A DNA stretch of 64,000 nt, taken from Halomonas cupida. Lineage in GTDB: Bacteria; Pseudomonadota; Gammaproteobacteria; Pseudomonadales; Halomonadaceae. The notes beneath the pieces are model-generated. The model searched no databases and was not told where the DNA came from. It saw nothing but the letters and a program-made list of their open reading frames with translations. Made by a program: the position numbers and the translations under genes. The stretch lies in contig NZ_FRCA01000008.1 in assembly GCF_900142755.1 (NCBI RefSeq), positions 1-64,000 of the forward strand. The letters are read 5' to 3'. This document shows positions 27,955 to 37,598 of this stretch, in pieces. The stretch's first letter is position 1; every line of letters starts with the position of its first letter.

Positions 27955-28542
27955 ATGATGACGCCCCACCTCAGAACTCCACGTGCAGACACCCGCGCTT
28001 GCCGAGTCACAGGACGCAGTATCCTGAGCACCCTGCTTCTGTGCATGGCGCTGAGCGCAGGAAACGCCGTGGCTGACCATGAGGGCCACGACACCGACCA
28101 CGAGCATCCGTCATCCTCCCGGACGGCGACCTCCGATATCGTCGTCGAGCACGCCGCGGCGCCCGCCACACCGCCGGGAGCTCCTACTGCGGTGGTGTAT
28201 CTGGATATCCAGGCGAACAGCGAGCGCCAGCTTGTCGGCGGCGAGTCACCACTCAGCCAGTCGGTGGAGTTGCATCAGATGGGAGAAGAGGACGGCATGA
28301 TGACCATGCGCAAGGTGGAGGGTCTGGATATCTCTGCCGATGAACCGCTACGCCTCCAGCCGGGCCAGCCATACCACATCATGCTGATCGGTCTTGAAGC
28401 CCCTCTGACCGCCGGTAGTGAGCTTCCGCTGACCTTGAACTTCAGTGATGGCGCAAGTGTCGACCTCGAAGTCCCGGTACAACACCGCGATGCCATGGCG
28501 ACGGACGCGGAACACCAGCACGGAGAGCACCAGCACCAATGA
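27955..28542 (+). CDS. PCuAC-type periplasmic copper chaperone
   Basis: A 195-aa exported protein. A signal peptide ends near the AGNAVA motif (about residue 39-40). The mature part begins with a His-rich stretch (DHEGHDTDHEH), and the core carries the H-x-M...M-x-M...H-x-M copper-binding pattern (ELHQMGEEDGMMTM, then QPYHIMLIGL). The C-terminus is again His-rich (EHQHGEHQHQ). Such proteins deliver Cu(I) to cytochrome c oxidase. The extra His-rich ends could bind metal. GGGAGA lies 7 bases before the ATG. No oxidase gene is nearby. Confidence 0.85.
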   Translation: MMTPHLRTPRADTRACRVTGRSILSTLLLCMALSAGNAVADHEGHDTDHEHPSSSRTATSDIVVEHAAAPATPPGAPTAVVYLDIQANSERQLVGGESPLSQSVELHQMGEEDGMMTMRKVEGLDISADEPLRLQPGQPYHIMLIGLEAPLTAGSELPLTLNFSDGASVDLEVPVQHRDAMATDAEHQHGEHQHQ

Positions 28543-28554
28543 CCTGCAGACTGG

Positions 28555-29163
28555 CTACCCCATCAATACCCGTACCGCCAACGCCAGCAGCAGGACACCG
28601 GTGATCCGATTGATCCACTGCGCCCTGGCCTGAAGCCAGGGCAGTACCCTCGAGTGTGAAAGTCCCAGCGCTACGAGACTGTACCAGCCACCGTCGATCA
28701 CCACTGCCGTCAGGACGATGATCGAGCGTTCGAGCGTGGTCATTTCCGGGGTAACGAACTGGCTGAGCAACGCAACAAAGAACAGGATCAGCTTGGGATT
28801 GCCCAGCGCCACTATCAGGCCATCTCGGGCGGCAATCACCAGACTGACTGACTGCCCCTGAGCCTGTAGCGCGCCTCCCGCCCCTGCCCGCAGGGCCTTG
28901 ATCCCCAGCCATGCCAGGTAGGCGGCGCCCGCCCAGGTAATCAGTCGAAAGGCCGTGGGGTGATGCTCGATGACAGCGCCCAGCCCCCATACCGTCAGCA
29001 ATGCATAGAAGCCGACTCCCATGGCATGGGTGATTGCCGCCACCAGCCCGGAGGCGCGACCACCGCCCAGGGTGTGGCGCAGCACCAGAGCGAGACTCGG
29101 CCCCGGCGACATGGCTCCCATGGCGCAGATGGCAGCGAGTGACAACCACAGGGATAACGGCAT
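28555..29163 (-). CDS. LysE/RhtB-family amino-acid exporter
   Basis: A 202-aa inner-membrane protein with about six hydrophobic segments. The N-terminal MSPGPSLALVLRHTLGGGR is the LysE/RhtB signature, and ALGNPKLILFFVALLSQF is the mid-protein motif. Substrate unknown; arginine, lysine or homoserine-type amino acids are typical. GGAG lies 8 bases upstream. It is convergent with the copper chaperone gene (12-bp gap). Confidence 0.9.
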   Translation of the reverse strand: MPLSLWLSLAAICAMGAMSPGPSLALVLRHTLGGGRASGLVAAITHAMGVGFYALLTVWGLGAVIEHHPTAFRLITWAGAAYLAWLGIKALRAGAGGALQAQGQSVSLVIAARDGLIVALGNPKLILFFVALLSQFVTPEMTTLERSIIVLTAVVIDGGWYSLVALGLSHSRVLPWLQARAQWINRITGVLLLALAVRVLMG

Positions 29164-29501
29164 CCTTTCAACTCCATGACGGCATTGCGATGGGCAAGCC
29201 TACCATGGTTGCTTCAGTTGGTGAGGCCCGACTCGAGCCACCTTTTCCTTCCAACACGACGCCCCCCTGTCTGTGCCATCGCCATGAATCCAGGTACTGC
29301 AGCATGGGGCATACCGGTCGACCTTTCCCAGCCATCAAACGTTCTGGCCATCAAGCCGGAAGCCGGTGCCCGGTCCCCGCAGTTGAATTTTACGAACTTT
29401 TTACGTCTCCGCACGCAAAGCCACATCGAATTTTTACGCGGAGCGGCAGTAGCCTTCGCCTACACCATCAACTTTCGTTTACTCAACCTGGAATCGACAC
29501 C
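29164..29501 (+). promoter_or_regulatory. kdp promoter region with T-rich KdpE-like boxes
   Basis: This 338-bp gap before kdpF holds TTTTACG at 29388-29394 and TTTTTACG at 29398-29405 and again at 29431-29438. The first two are spaced about one helical turn apart. E. coli KdpE binds a similar T-rich direct repeat ahead of kdpFABC. No other gene was found in the gap, and no convincing -35/-10 pair was identified. Confidence 0.55.
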
Positions 29502-29582
29502 ATGCAACTCCTTCTGCTGATCGTCTCGCTGGCAACGGGAGCCTATCTGTTCAGCGCTCTTCTCTGGCCTGAGCGCTACTGA
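29502..29582 (+). CDS. kdpF: Potassium-transport ATPase small subunit KdpF
   Basis: A 26-aa single-helix membrane peptide (MQLLLLIVSLATGAYLFSAL...) that stabilises the KdpFABC complex. Length and hydrophobicity match known KdpF. It lies immediately before kdpA with a 27-bp gap. It is easy to miss because of its size. Confidence 0.92.
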   Translation: MQLLLLIVSLATGAYLFSALLWPERY

Positions 29583-29609
29583 CATCTCGGTCAACCCGTG
29601 GAGACAGAC

Positions 29610-31325
29610 ATGAACGCAGTGATCATCTGCTATGCCCTGGTCATTGGGCTGGCATTACCGCTCGGCCTGTACATGGCCCACTCTCTGGACGACGACCGAA
29701 AGGCACCTCTGGATGCCCTTTTCCGTCCCATCGAGGGGCTGATCTATCGGTTTGCGGGAGTGAAACCGGATCATTCAATGACCTGGCGTGACTATGCCTG
29801 GGCAGTGGTGAAACTTCACGCCCTGTTGATTCTGTTCGCCTGGTTCACCTTCATGGCGCAAGGTGTACTTCCCCTCAATCCAGATGATATTGCTGGCATG
29901 CGCTGGGATACGGCACTGCATACTGCCGTGTCCTTTGCCACCAACACCAATCAGCAACACTATTCAGGTCAGGCACAGCTCTCGTACCTGAGCCAGACAC
30001 TGGCCATTGTCACTCTGCAGTTCATCACCCCGGCGACAGGGTTGGCAGTGTTGCTGGCCATCGTTCGAGTATTGCTGAAAAGGAAAGCGAACAAGCAGGA
30101 CTCGGCCTCATCGACCACAGCTGGAGTGGGCAACTACTACCGTGATCTGGTGCGCACTATCGTGCGGGTCATGCTACCGGTCGCAACGGTCGTGGCCCTG
30201 CTGCTGGCCTGGCAGGGCGTGCCCAGTACCTATGAAGGTGCGCAGAGCATCGCCCCGCTCGACAAGGGAGTTTCCATCAGCCAGGAAATTCCTCGCGGGC
30301 CAGTGGCTTCCATGGTCGCCATCAAGCAACTCGGTACCAATGGCGGAGGCTGGTATGGCCCCAACTCCAGCGTCCCGCTGGAGAACCCGACAGCCATCTC
30401 CAACATCATCGAGACCGTAAGCCTGCTGCTGTTTCCTGTTTCGCTACTGGTGGCCACTGCAATCATCACCGGTCGGCGCAAGCTGATGAACGGTATTGGT
30501 GCGGTGATGGTGGCCTTCTCACTTGTCTCGTCCACCACCGCCATCGTATCCGAGAAGATGCCGAATGCCGCCTTCATCGGGCTGTCGGCCAGCGCCAGTC
30601 CGAACATGGAAGGCAAGGAAGTCCGCTTCGGCCCCGAGATGTCCGCACTGTGGGCCAGTTGGACCACACAGACATCGAATGGCTCGGTCAATGCCATGCA
30701 CGACAGCTTCAATCCTGTCGGTGGACTGGTGACCCTGATGGACATGTTCGTCAATGTCACCTTCGGCGGCATCGGGGTTGGCCTGATCGGTTATCTGCTG
30801 TACCTGATGCTGGCAGCCTTCATCGGTTCGCTGATGATCGGTAGAGCACCGGAACTGTTGGGCAAACCACTGGAGTCACGTGAGATTCGCTGGATCTCGG
30901 TAGCGATTCTTGCCCAACCACTGACCATCCTTGGTCTGACCGCCATCACGGTTGCCTTCCCGGGTCTCGCAGGAACCTCCAACCCCGCTTTTCATGGCCT
31001 GTCTCAGGTGCTCTACGAATACACCTCGGCCTTCGCCAACAACGGCTCGGGCTTTGAGGGCCTGGGCGATGACACCTTGTGGTGGAACCTGACCGCCGTC
31101 GTTGCCCTGTTGGTCGGCCGTTTTCTGCCCATGCTGGCGCCTCTCGCCATTGCCGCCTGGCTGGCGGAGAAACGTACCGCGCCCAGCGGTCGCGGAAGCC
31201 TGAACATGGATAGCGGCGCCTTCGTTGGCCTCACCGCTGGCGTCATCGTCATCATCAATCTACTGAGCTTCCTGCCGGTGCTGTTTCTGGGCCCCGTTGC
31301 GGAACAGCTGACATCCGGATTCTGA
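29610..31325 (+). CDS. kdpA: Potassium-transporting ATPase, potassium-binding subunit
   Basis: Channel-like subunit of the high-affinity K+ pump. The four selectivity-filter regions are visible: NTNQQHYSG, GTNGGGWYG, TFGGIGVG and ANNGSGFEG. The 571-aa protein is slightly longer than E. coli KdpA (557). ATG 29610 has GGAG 6 bases upstream; the GTG at 29598 overlaps that site. Second gene of kdpFABCDE. Confidence 0.96.
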   Translation: MNAVIICYALVIGLALPLGLYMAHSLDDDRKAPLDALFRPIEGLIYRFAGVKPDHSMTWRDYAWAVVKLHALLILFAWFTFMAQGVLPLNPDDIAGMRWDTALHTAVSFATNTNQQHYSGQAQLSYLSQTLAIVTLQFITPATGLAVLLAIVRVLLKRKANKQDSASSTTAGVGNYYRDLVRTIVRVMLPVATVVALLLAWQGVPSTYEGAQSIAPLDKGVSISQEIPRGPVASMVAIKQLGTNGGGWYGPNSSVPLENPTAISNIIETVSLLLFPVSLLVATAIITGRRKLMNGIGAVMVAFSLVSSTTAIVSEKMPNAAFIGLSASASPNMEGKEVRFGPEMSALWASWTTQTSNGSVNAMHDSFNPVGGLVTLMDMFVNVTFGGIGVGLIGYLLYLMLAAFIGSLMIGRAPELLGKPLESREIRWISVAILAQPLTILGLTAITVAFPGLAGTSNPAFHGLSQVLYEYTSAFANNGSGFEGLGDDTLWWNLTAVVALLVGRFLPMLAPLAIAAWLAEKRTAPSGRGSLNMDSGAFVGLTAGVIVIINLLSFLPVLFLGPVAEQLTSGF

Positions 31326-31339
31326 GGAGAACTGGCACC

Positions 31340-33394
31340 ATGTCGACCTCAACACCGCAACAAGGCGAAGTCACTCAGGCCCGCGGGAATTTCGTCTGGG
31401 GCAACCTGCTCCGTGAATCCCTGCTGCGCCTGAACCCCCGTACTCTGGCACGCAACCCGGTCATCGCCGTAGTCGCCATCGGTACTCTCATCTGCATGCT
31501 CTACACCGGACTGGCCATCGTACGTGGCGATGACATCACCTTTGTGCTGTCCGTCACTCTGGTACTGCTGGCCACCATACTGTTCGCCAACGGCGCCGAA
31601 GCACTGGCGGAGTCCCGTGGCAAGGCGCACGCCGGAAGCCTGCGAGCCACACGTAGTCAGTTGAAGGCGCGGCGCCTTCACAAGGACGGCAGCGAGCAGT
31701 TGGTGTCAGCGGACTCTCTGCGACGCGGTGATCGTGTACGGGTCATTGCCGGGGAGTTGATTCCCGCTGACGGCGAGATCATTGAAGGCGCAGGCTCAAT
31801 CAACGAATCGGCGGTAACCGGTGAATCGGCGCCAGTGCTGCGTGAGGCCGGTACGGACAACAGCGGCGTCAGCGCCGGTACCAACCTACTGTCGGACGAG
31901 CTGTTGATCGAAGTCAGTGCCGACCCCGGTGAATCCCTGCTGGACCGTATGATCGCGCTGGTGGAATCCGCCAGCCGACAGAAGACGCCCAGCGAGTTGG
32001 CCCTTTCGGTCTTGTTGGCCACCCTGACGCTGGTATTTCTGATCGTCGTCGTCAGCCTGGTGCCGATGGCTAGATTCGTGGGTATCACTCCCTCCCCGGT
32101 CATGCTGGTGGCCTTGCTGGTCTGCCTGATTCCCACCACCATCGGTGGCCTGCTGCCAGCCATCGGCATCGCGGGCATGGAACGAGCGATGCGAGCCAAT
32201 CTGGTCGCCAAGTCCGGCAAGGCGGTCGAGATTGCCGGTAGTATCGATGTTCTGCTGCTCGACAAGACAGGAACCATCACCCTCGGTGACCGACGCGCCA
32301 CCGAGTTCGCTCCTTGTGACAGCAGTATGGCAGAGCACCTGCGTGACGTGGCCTATGGCTGTTCACTGGAAGACCCCACTCCCGAGGGCCGCTCGATCGT
32401 TTCGCTGGCAAGAGATCAGGGAGCCACCGCCAGGTTGGACGAGCAGGCCGAGCTCATTGCCTTCTCCGCCTCCACTCGCTTGTCTGGTGTCAACGTCCCT
32501 GGCGGACAGCAGCTGCGCAAGGGTGCACCCAATGCGATTGCAGCCTTTGTCGAGGCCCGAGGAGGCCGGATACCAGCCAACTATGCGTCACTGGTGGAAC
32601 GTATCTCACGCAAGGGGGCGACACCTCTGGCTGTCGCCGATGGAGCGCAACTGCTAGGGGTCATTGCCCTCTCGGATGTCATCAAGACAGGCATGGCCGA
32701 ACGCTTCTCGGCGCTGCGTGAGATGGGCGTCAAGACTGTCATGATCACCGGAGACAACCCGATTACGGCAGCCGCCATTGCTGCAGAGGCCGGTGTCGAT
32801 GACTACATTGCCGAAGCCACCCCCGAGCGCAAGCTGGAAGTCATTCGCGAGGAACAACAGGCCGGATGCCTGGTCGCGATGATGGGTGACGGCACCAATG
32901 ACGCTCCGGCACTCGCTCAGGCAGACCTGGGGCTGGCCATGAACTCGGGAACCCAGGCGGCCCGTGAGGCCGGCAATATGGTCGACCTCGACTCCGACCC
33001 GGGCAAGCTGCTGAAAGCCGTCGAAATCGGCAAGCAGCTACTGATCACCCGTGGGGCGCTGACCACATTTTCGCTGGCCAACGACGTCGCCAAGTATTTC
33101 GTGATTCTGCCGGCGATCTTTGCCGCCAGCATCCCTGCGCTGAGTCAGCTGGATATTCTGGGTCTGGCGTCACCGCAGTCCGCCGTGCTGGCCGCCGTGA
33201 TATTCAACGCCCTGATCATCCCGGCCTTGATCCCGTTTGCACTGAAGGGCGTCAGCTTCAAGGCCACCTCGGCCACCGCTCTGTTGCGCCGCAACCTGCT
33301 GATCTACGGCGTGGGCGGCCTGTTGCTGCCCTTCCCGCTGATCAAGCTCCTCGATGTAATGATTGCTGGCCTGTTTCCAGGAGTCCTGCCATGA
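31340..33394 (+). CDS. kdpB: Potassium-transporting ATPase, ATP-binding subunit
   Basis: P-type ATPase subunit that powers KdpA. The phosphorylated Asp is D308 in LLLDKTGTITLGD. The actuator loop is VTGES, with the Ser (163) that corresponds to the inhibitory phosphoserine of E. coli KdpB. MITGDNP and MGDGTNDAPAL are the P-domain motifs. At 684 aa it is full length. Its stop overlaps the kdpC start. Confidence 0.97.
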   Translation: MSTSTPQQGEVTQARGNFVWGNLLRESLLRLNPRTLARNPVIAVVAIGTLICMLYTGLAIVRGDDITFVLSVTLVLLATILFANGAEALAESRGKAHAGSLRATRSQLKARRLHKDGSEQLVSADSLRRGDRVRVIAGELIPADGEIIEGAGSINESAVTGESAPVLREAGTDNSGVSAGTNLLSDELLIEVSADPGESLLDRMIALVESASRQKTPSELALSVLLATLTLVFLIVVVSLVPMARFVGITPSPVMLVALLVCLIPTTIGGLLPAIGIAGMERAMRANLVAKSGKAVEIAGSIDVLLLDKTGTITLGDRRATEFAPCDSSMAEHLRDVAYGCSLEDPTPEGRSIVSLARDQGATARLDEQAELIAFSASTRLSGVNVPGGQQLRKGAPNAIAAFVEARGGRIPANYASLVERISRKGATPLAVADGAQLLGVIALSDVIKTGMAERFSALREMGVKTVMITGDNPITAAAIAAEAGVDDYIAEATPERKLEVIREEQQAGCLVAMMGDGTNDAPALAQADLGLAMNSGTQAAREAGNMVDLDSDPGKLLKAVEIGKQLLITRGALTTFSLANDVAKYFVILPAIFAASIPALSQLDILGLASPQSAVLAAVIFNALIIPALIPFALKGVSFKATSATALLRRNLLIYGVGGLLLPFPLIKLLDVMIAGLFPGVLP

Positions 33395-33981
33395 CAGTTT
33401 CCATGACAACCCGCGCGTCTCTGCTCACCTCGCTGCGCATGATGGTGCTGCTGGCAGCCCTGCTCGGCCTCCTCTACCCGTTTGTCGTTACCAGTCTCAG
33501 CGAGGTTGTCTTCCCGAGCCAATCCCGGGGTAGCCTGGTGTACGATGAGAACGGCACAATCGTCGGATCCGCGCTGGTGGGTCAGCCCTTTGTCGGAGCC
33601 GAGTATTTCCATGGCCGCCCTTCTGCGGCCAACTATGCTCCCGACCAGGTGTCGGGCTCCAATCTTTCGCCAGGTAATGCCACCCTGCGTGAGCGAGCCC
33701 TGCAAGAAGCCAGAGCTATCGAGGAACGTGATGGCGTAACGATTGGTGAGATACCTGTGGATCTGCTGGCGGCCTCGGGCTCGGGAATCGATCCCCACAT
33801 TTCACCGCAGGCGGCTCTGATACAGGTCCCTCGTGTAAGCCGGGAGCGCAACATGCCGATCACCGAGGTCAAGAACGCCATCTCGTCAGCAACGGAAAAT
33901 GGAGGCATCGTGGGACAACCCGCTGTCAATGTTCTGAAATTGAATCTGGCGCTGGACGAACAGGCCAGAGGAATGCCATGA
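33391..33981 (+). CDS. kdpC: Potassium-transporting ATPase subunit C
   Basis: A 196-aa subunit with one N-terminal membrane helix (residues ~10-32) and a periplasmic domain. GRPSAANYAPDQVSGSNLSP and DLLAASGSGIDPHISPQAAL are the KdpC signatures. It overlaps kdpB upstream and kdpD downstream by 4 bp each, so pump and sensor are translated as one coupled unit. Confidence 0.96.
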   Translation: MTVSMTTRASLLTSLRMMVLLAALLGLLYPFVVTSLSEVVFPSQSRGSLVYDENGTIVGSALVGQPFVGAEYFHGRPSAANYAPDQVSGSNLSPGNATLRERALQEARAIEERDGVTIGEIPVDLLAASGSGIDPHISPQAALIQVPRVSRERNMPITEVKNAISSATENGGIVGQPAVNVLKLNLALDEQARGMP

Positions 33982-36683
33982 ATCGATGGGGTAACGATGA
34001 GGCCTCACGGCCCGATCCGGAAGCCCTGCTGAAGACCGCGCGCCGAGAGGTGCGCGGTTCTCTGCGTATATTCCTCGGCGCGGCCCCTGGCGTGGGCAAG
34101 ACCTATGCGATGCTGAGAACCGCCCGCGACCTCGCCGGTCAAGGCGAGCAGGTCACGATCGGTATCATCGAGTCCCATGGCCGGCAGGAAACCGAAGACC
34201 TGTGCGAGAGCCTCGAGCGCATCCCGCTGATCGAACGAGAGCACCAGGGCCGGGCGTTTCACGAGTACGATCTCGATGCCACCCTGAACCGTGCCCCCGA
34301 TGTCGTGCTGGTCGATGAATTGGCCCACCGCAACATTCCCGGCGGCCGTCACCCCCGCCGCTACCAGGACATCGAGGAACTACTCGATGCGGGCATCGAC
34401 GTCTGGACTACCCTGAACGTTCAGCATATCGAGAGCCTCAACGACGTCGTGGCTCGAATCACCGGCATTCGCATGCGCGAAACCGTGCCGGACTCGCTGA
34501 TCACCCGAGCGCGCGACATCACTCTCATCGACCTCACTCCGGATGAACTGATCCAGCGTCTCAAGCAAGGCAAGGTCTACGTTCCAGAACAGGCCAGAGC
34601 GGCTCTGGACGGCTACTTCAGTATTTCCAACCTGACGGCCCTGCGCGAGCTGGCCATGCAGACCATGGCCGAGCGAGTCGATAGCGATGTCCGCGACTCC
34701 ATGGGTGTGCAGGGCCTCGCAGGACCATGGCCAGTTCGCCCCAAACTATTGGTGGCTCTCAGCGGGCGTCCCGAGGATACCAGCCTGATCCGAGCAACCC
34801 ATCGCATGGCCGAGCGACGCAGTGCCACCTGGCGGGCGGTGCATATAGATACCGGCTCCAGCTCTCCAGAGATGCGGCTGGAGCTGGAAAGAAGCAGTCA
34901 ACTGGTGGAGCGGCTGGGAGGAGAGGTCACCGTCCTTGCCGGCCAGAGTCGGTTGCAGGAGTTGCTCGACTACGCGCGGCGCAACAATATCACTACCCTG
35001 GTGATTGGTCGTCCGGTCCATGCCCCCTGGCGTTTCTGGCACCGCTCGCTGGGCAAGTTGCTACTCAGGGAAGCCGGAGAGTTTGATCTTGTGGTGGTGG
35101 CGGAGAGCGAACGTCGCAAGCCCATCCGCCTAATGAAGAATCCCATTCGTCGCCTGACCCATCGGGAGTGGCTACTACCAACAGCCGTGCTGTCGATATC
35201 CATGGTTCTGTCACTGGTAATCGACCGCACTATGGACCTTGCCAACATCTCGCTGGTGTTTCTCACCGGCGTTCTGGTGACCGCCGCCTACACGGGCACC
35301 CGAGCGGCCATGGTCACCGCAGTGCTCAGCTTTCTGCTCTACAACTTCTTCTTCACGGAGCCACGCTATTCACTCGCCATGGTCCATCGCGACCAACTGT
35401 TGACGGTATTCTTCTTCTTCATCGTGGCGATGATCGGTGGCCAGCTTGCCGGCCGGGCACGCCGTCAACTGGTCGCCCTGCGAGCCAGTCGCGACCAGAC
35501 CCAGCAGCTGTTGCAGCTGTCTAGAGCCCTCTCCGCCGCCGCCGACCACAGCACCGTCAGGACAACAGGCATCAGTGCACTGGCAGACTGGCTGGAAGTT
35601 CCGACGGTATACCTGGAAAGCACTACCGACAAACCGGAACTTCACATCACTGAATCCCATCCCGGGAGCGTGGCGCTGGATACAACTGCCCGGCAGGCTG
35701 CCGCCTGGTCGTATCATCACCGCAAGGTGAGCGGGCATGGTTCACAGACGCTGGCCAGCCAACGCTGGCGATTCATTCCCCTGGTCGACAAGGAGACGAC
35801 ATCAGGCATCGTCGGACTGGCTCTGGGAGACCGTGACACCTCGCTGATCCACGATCAGGAAACCCTGGTCGACACGCTCATCAACCAGTTCAGCATGGCA
35901 CTCACTCGTACCAGACTGGTCAATGACCTTGGCGCGGCCCGGTTGGCCGAAGAAAACGAACGTCTGCGCTCGGCCCTGCTGTCGTCGGTATCTCATGACC
36001 TGAGAACACCTCTGTCATCGATCATTGGCGCCGCAAGCTCCCTGCGTGACCTGGACCAGCAACTCACTGCCGAGGACAAGCGAGAGCTTCTCGACAGTGT
36101 GTTGGGCGAGAGTGAGCGTCTGAACCGCTACATCCAGAATCTGTTGGACATGACCCGATTGGGCCACGGCACGCTGAAGATAGAGCGCGACTGGGTGGCA
36201 CTGAGCGACCTGATCAATGCCGCCCTGAAACGGCTGACATCGGCCCTTGGTCAGGTCAGAGTGGTCCGAGACATTGCACCCGACCTGCCCCTACTCTATG
36301 TCCATCCTGCGCTGGTAGAACAGGCGCTGGTCAATGTCATCGAGAACGCCATTCGCTTTTCCCCCATCAGTGGAAGCATTTTCATCCATGGTAAAGCCAG
36401 CTCAGATGAGCTGTTCATCAGCATCACTGACCAGGGCCCCGGGATTCCGGAGTCTGAACGCGAGCAGGTCTTTGACATGTTCTTTACGGGAGGCGAAGGC
36501 GATCGGGGAAAACACGGTAGTGGACTTGGGCTGGCGATCTGTCGTGGCATGATTGGTGCGCATGCCGGCTCCATTACCGCCGAACAGAGCCCTCTCGGCT
36601 CTGGAACCCGGATCATGATCCGCCTGCCGCTGATGGACTCCCCCCATATGGAAGATGACACCGAGGCCCAGGATGAGTCATAG
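33978..36683 (+). CDS. kdpD: Sensor histidine kinase KdpD
   Basis: A 901-aa membrane sensor of low K+/osmotic stress. Order: cytosolic KdpD domain with Walker A GAAPGVGKTYAML and Walker B DVVLVDELAHRN; a universal-stress-protein domain from about residue 250; four hydrophobic helices (about 400-490); a GAF-like region; then the dimerisation domain with H673 in SVSHDLRTPLSS, the same number as in E. coli, and an ATPase domain (NVIENAIRFSP, GSGLGLAICRGM). In the same operon as its target pump and its response regulator. Confidence 0.96.
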   Translation: MNRWGNDEASRPDPEALLKTARREVRGSLRIFLGAAPGVGKTYAMLRTARDLAGQGEQVTIGIIESHGRQETEDLCESLERIPLIEREHQGRAFHEYDLDATLNRAPDVVLVDELAHRNIPGGRHPRRYQDIEELLDAGIDVWTTLNVQHIESLNDVVARITGIRMRETVPDSLITRARDITLIDLTPDELIQRLKQGKVYVPEQARAALDGYFSISNLTALRELAMQTMAERVDSDVRDSMGVQGLAGPWPVRPKLLVALSGRPEDTSLIRATHRMAERRSATWRAVHIDTGSSSPEMRLELERSSQLVERLGGEVTVLAGQSRLQELLDYARRNNITTLVIGRPVHAPWRFWHRSLGKLLLREAGEFDLVVVAESERRKPIRLMKNPIRRLTHREWLLPTAVLSISMVLSLVIDRTMDLANISLVFLTGVLVTAAYTGTRAAMVTAVLSFLLYNFFFTEPRYSLAMVHRDQLLTVFFFFIVAMIGGQLAGRARRQLVALRASRDQTQQLLQLSRALSAAADHSTVRTTGISALADWLEVPTVYLESTTDKPELHITESHPGSVALDTTARQAAAWSYHHRKVSGHGSQTLASQRWRFIPLVDKETTSGIVGLALGDRDTSLIHDQETLVDTLINQFSMALTRTRLVNDLGAARLAEENERLRSALLSSVSHDLRTPLSSIIGAASSLRDLDQQLTAEDKRELLDSVLGESERLNRYIQNLLDMTRLGHGTLKIERDWVALSDLINAALKRLTSALGQVRVVRDIAPDLPLLYVHPALVEQALVNVIENAIRFSPISGSIFIHGKASSDELFISITDQGPGIPESEREQVFDMFFTGGEGDRGKHGSGLGLAICRGMIGAHAGSITAEQSPLGSGTRIMIRLPLMDSPHMEDDTEAQDES

Positions 36684-37404
36684 CCCATTACGCATTCTCG
36701 TCATTGATGATGAAATGCAGATTCGCCGCTTCCTGCGCATCAGCCTCGGTTCCCAGGGCTATGAAGTCATCGAGGCAGAGAACGGTGGAGAAGGACTGCT
36801 CAAGGCCATCAGCGAATCGCCGGACCTGATTCTACTCGACCTCGGTCTACCGGATATCGATGGTCAGGAAGTACTGCGCGCCATTCGCGACCAGCTCCAC
36901 ACTCCCATCATGGTCGTTTCCGTCCGTGCATCCGAAAGCGAGAAGGTGTCCTGTCTCGATGCAGGCGCCAACGACTATGTCACCAAACCCTTCAGTATCC
37001 AGGAACTGCTGGCTCGCATCCGTGCAGCATTGAGAACTCGCACACTGCCTGAAGGTGCTGGCGAGCCCATCCAACTGACCATTGGTGATCTCGTTATCGA
37101 CCTGAAGGAGCGTCGCATCACTCTGGCAGGAAACCTGGTCAGGCTTACACCGAGAGAATATTCCGTGCTCGAGAAGCTGGCAGAGTTCCCTGGCCGCGTC
37201 CTGACCCAAACGCACCTGCTCAAGGAAATCTGGGGGCCCACGCACCAGAAGGACACTCACTACCTGCGAATTGTCATCAGCCGACTACGCTCGAAGCTGG
37301 GTGACGACTCGGAGCAGCCACAGTTGATACAGACCGAAGCTGGCGTCGGCTACCGATTGATGGCGGACAGTAATGGCCCACAGGCAAGTGGCCAGGACGC
37401 TTGA
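36673..37404 (+). CDS. kdpE: Response regulator KdpE
   Basis: A 243-aa OmpR-family regulator. The receiver has D12-D13, the phosphorylated D56 in LILLDLGLPDIDG and the conserved Lys of YVTKPF; the C-terminal winged HTH includes LTPREYSVLEKL and ETGVGYRL-type ending (EAGVGYRLM). ATG 36673 has GAGG 6 bases upstream and overlaps kdpD by 11 bp. It should bind the T-rich boxes ahead of kdpF. Confidence 0.95.
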   Translation: MSHSPLRILVIDDEMQIRRFLRISLGSQGYEVIEAENGGEGLLKAISESPDLILLDLGLPDIDGQEVLRAIRDQLHTPIMVVSVRASESEKVSCLDAGANDYVTKPFSIQELLARIRAALRTRTLPEGAGEPIQLTIGDLVIDLKERRITLAGNLVRLTPREYSVLEKLAEFPGRVLTQTHLLKEIWGPTHQKDTHYLRIVISRLRSKLGDDSEQPQLIQTEAGVGYRLMADSNGPQASGQDA

Positions 37405-37418
37405 TGCAGTGATTTCAC

Positions 37419-37598
37419 TCAATGCCCCAGCAGGAACCACCCGCCGACCGCGCCGAGGCCGACCAGAACGCAGCTCCACTTGAGCAATCCTGCCGCCCAA
37501 CGTGAACGGCGTTGGCAAAGATCAGAACCACAACCACGGCAGCGCCGGGCAACCGTACTGACCATCAAGCTGCACTGCGGACAGGGTCGCATCGCCAT
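37419..37598 (-). CDS. 59-aa zinc-ribbon, single-helix membrane protein
   Basis: A small gene read on the minus strand from ATG 37598 to TGA 37419. AAGGGA lies 6 bases before the ATG. The protein begins MAMRPCPQCS and continues with CRGCGSDLC, giving two CxxC knuckles (C6/C9 and C20/C23) typical of a zinc ribbon; an extra Cys is at 28. A basic linker (QRRSRWAAG) leads to one hydrophobic helix (about residues 38-57) and the protein ends GGWFLLGH. The topology suggests a cytosolic zinc ribbon tethered to the inner membrane. It converges on kdpE with a 14-bp gap. Function unknown; similar small zinc-ribbon membrane proteins occur in proteobacteria, but I cannot name the family. Confidence 0.75.
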   Translation of the reverse strand: MAMRPCPQCSLMVSTVARRCRGCGSDLCQRRSRWAAGLLKWSCVLVGLGAVGGWFLLGH

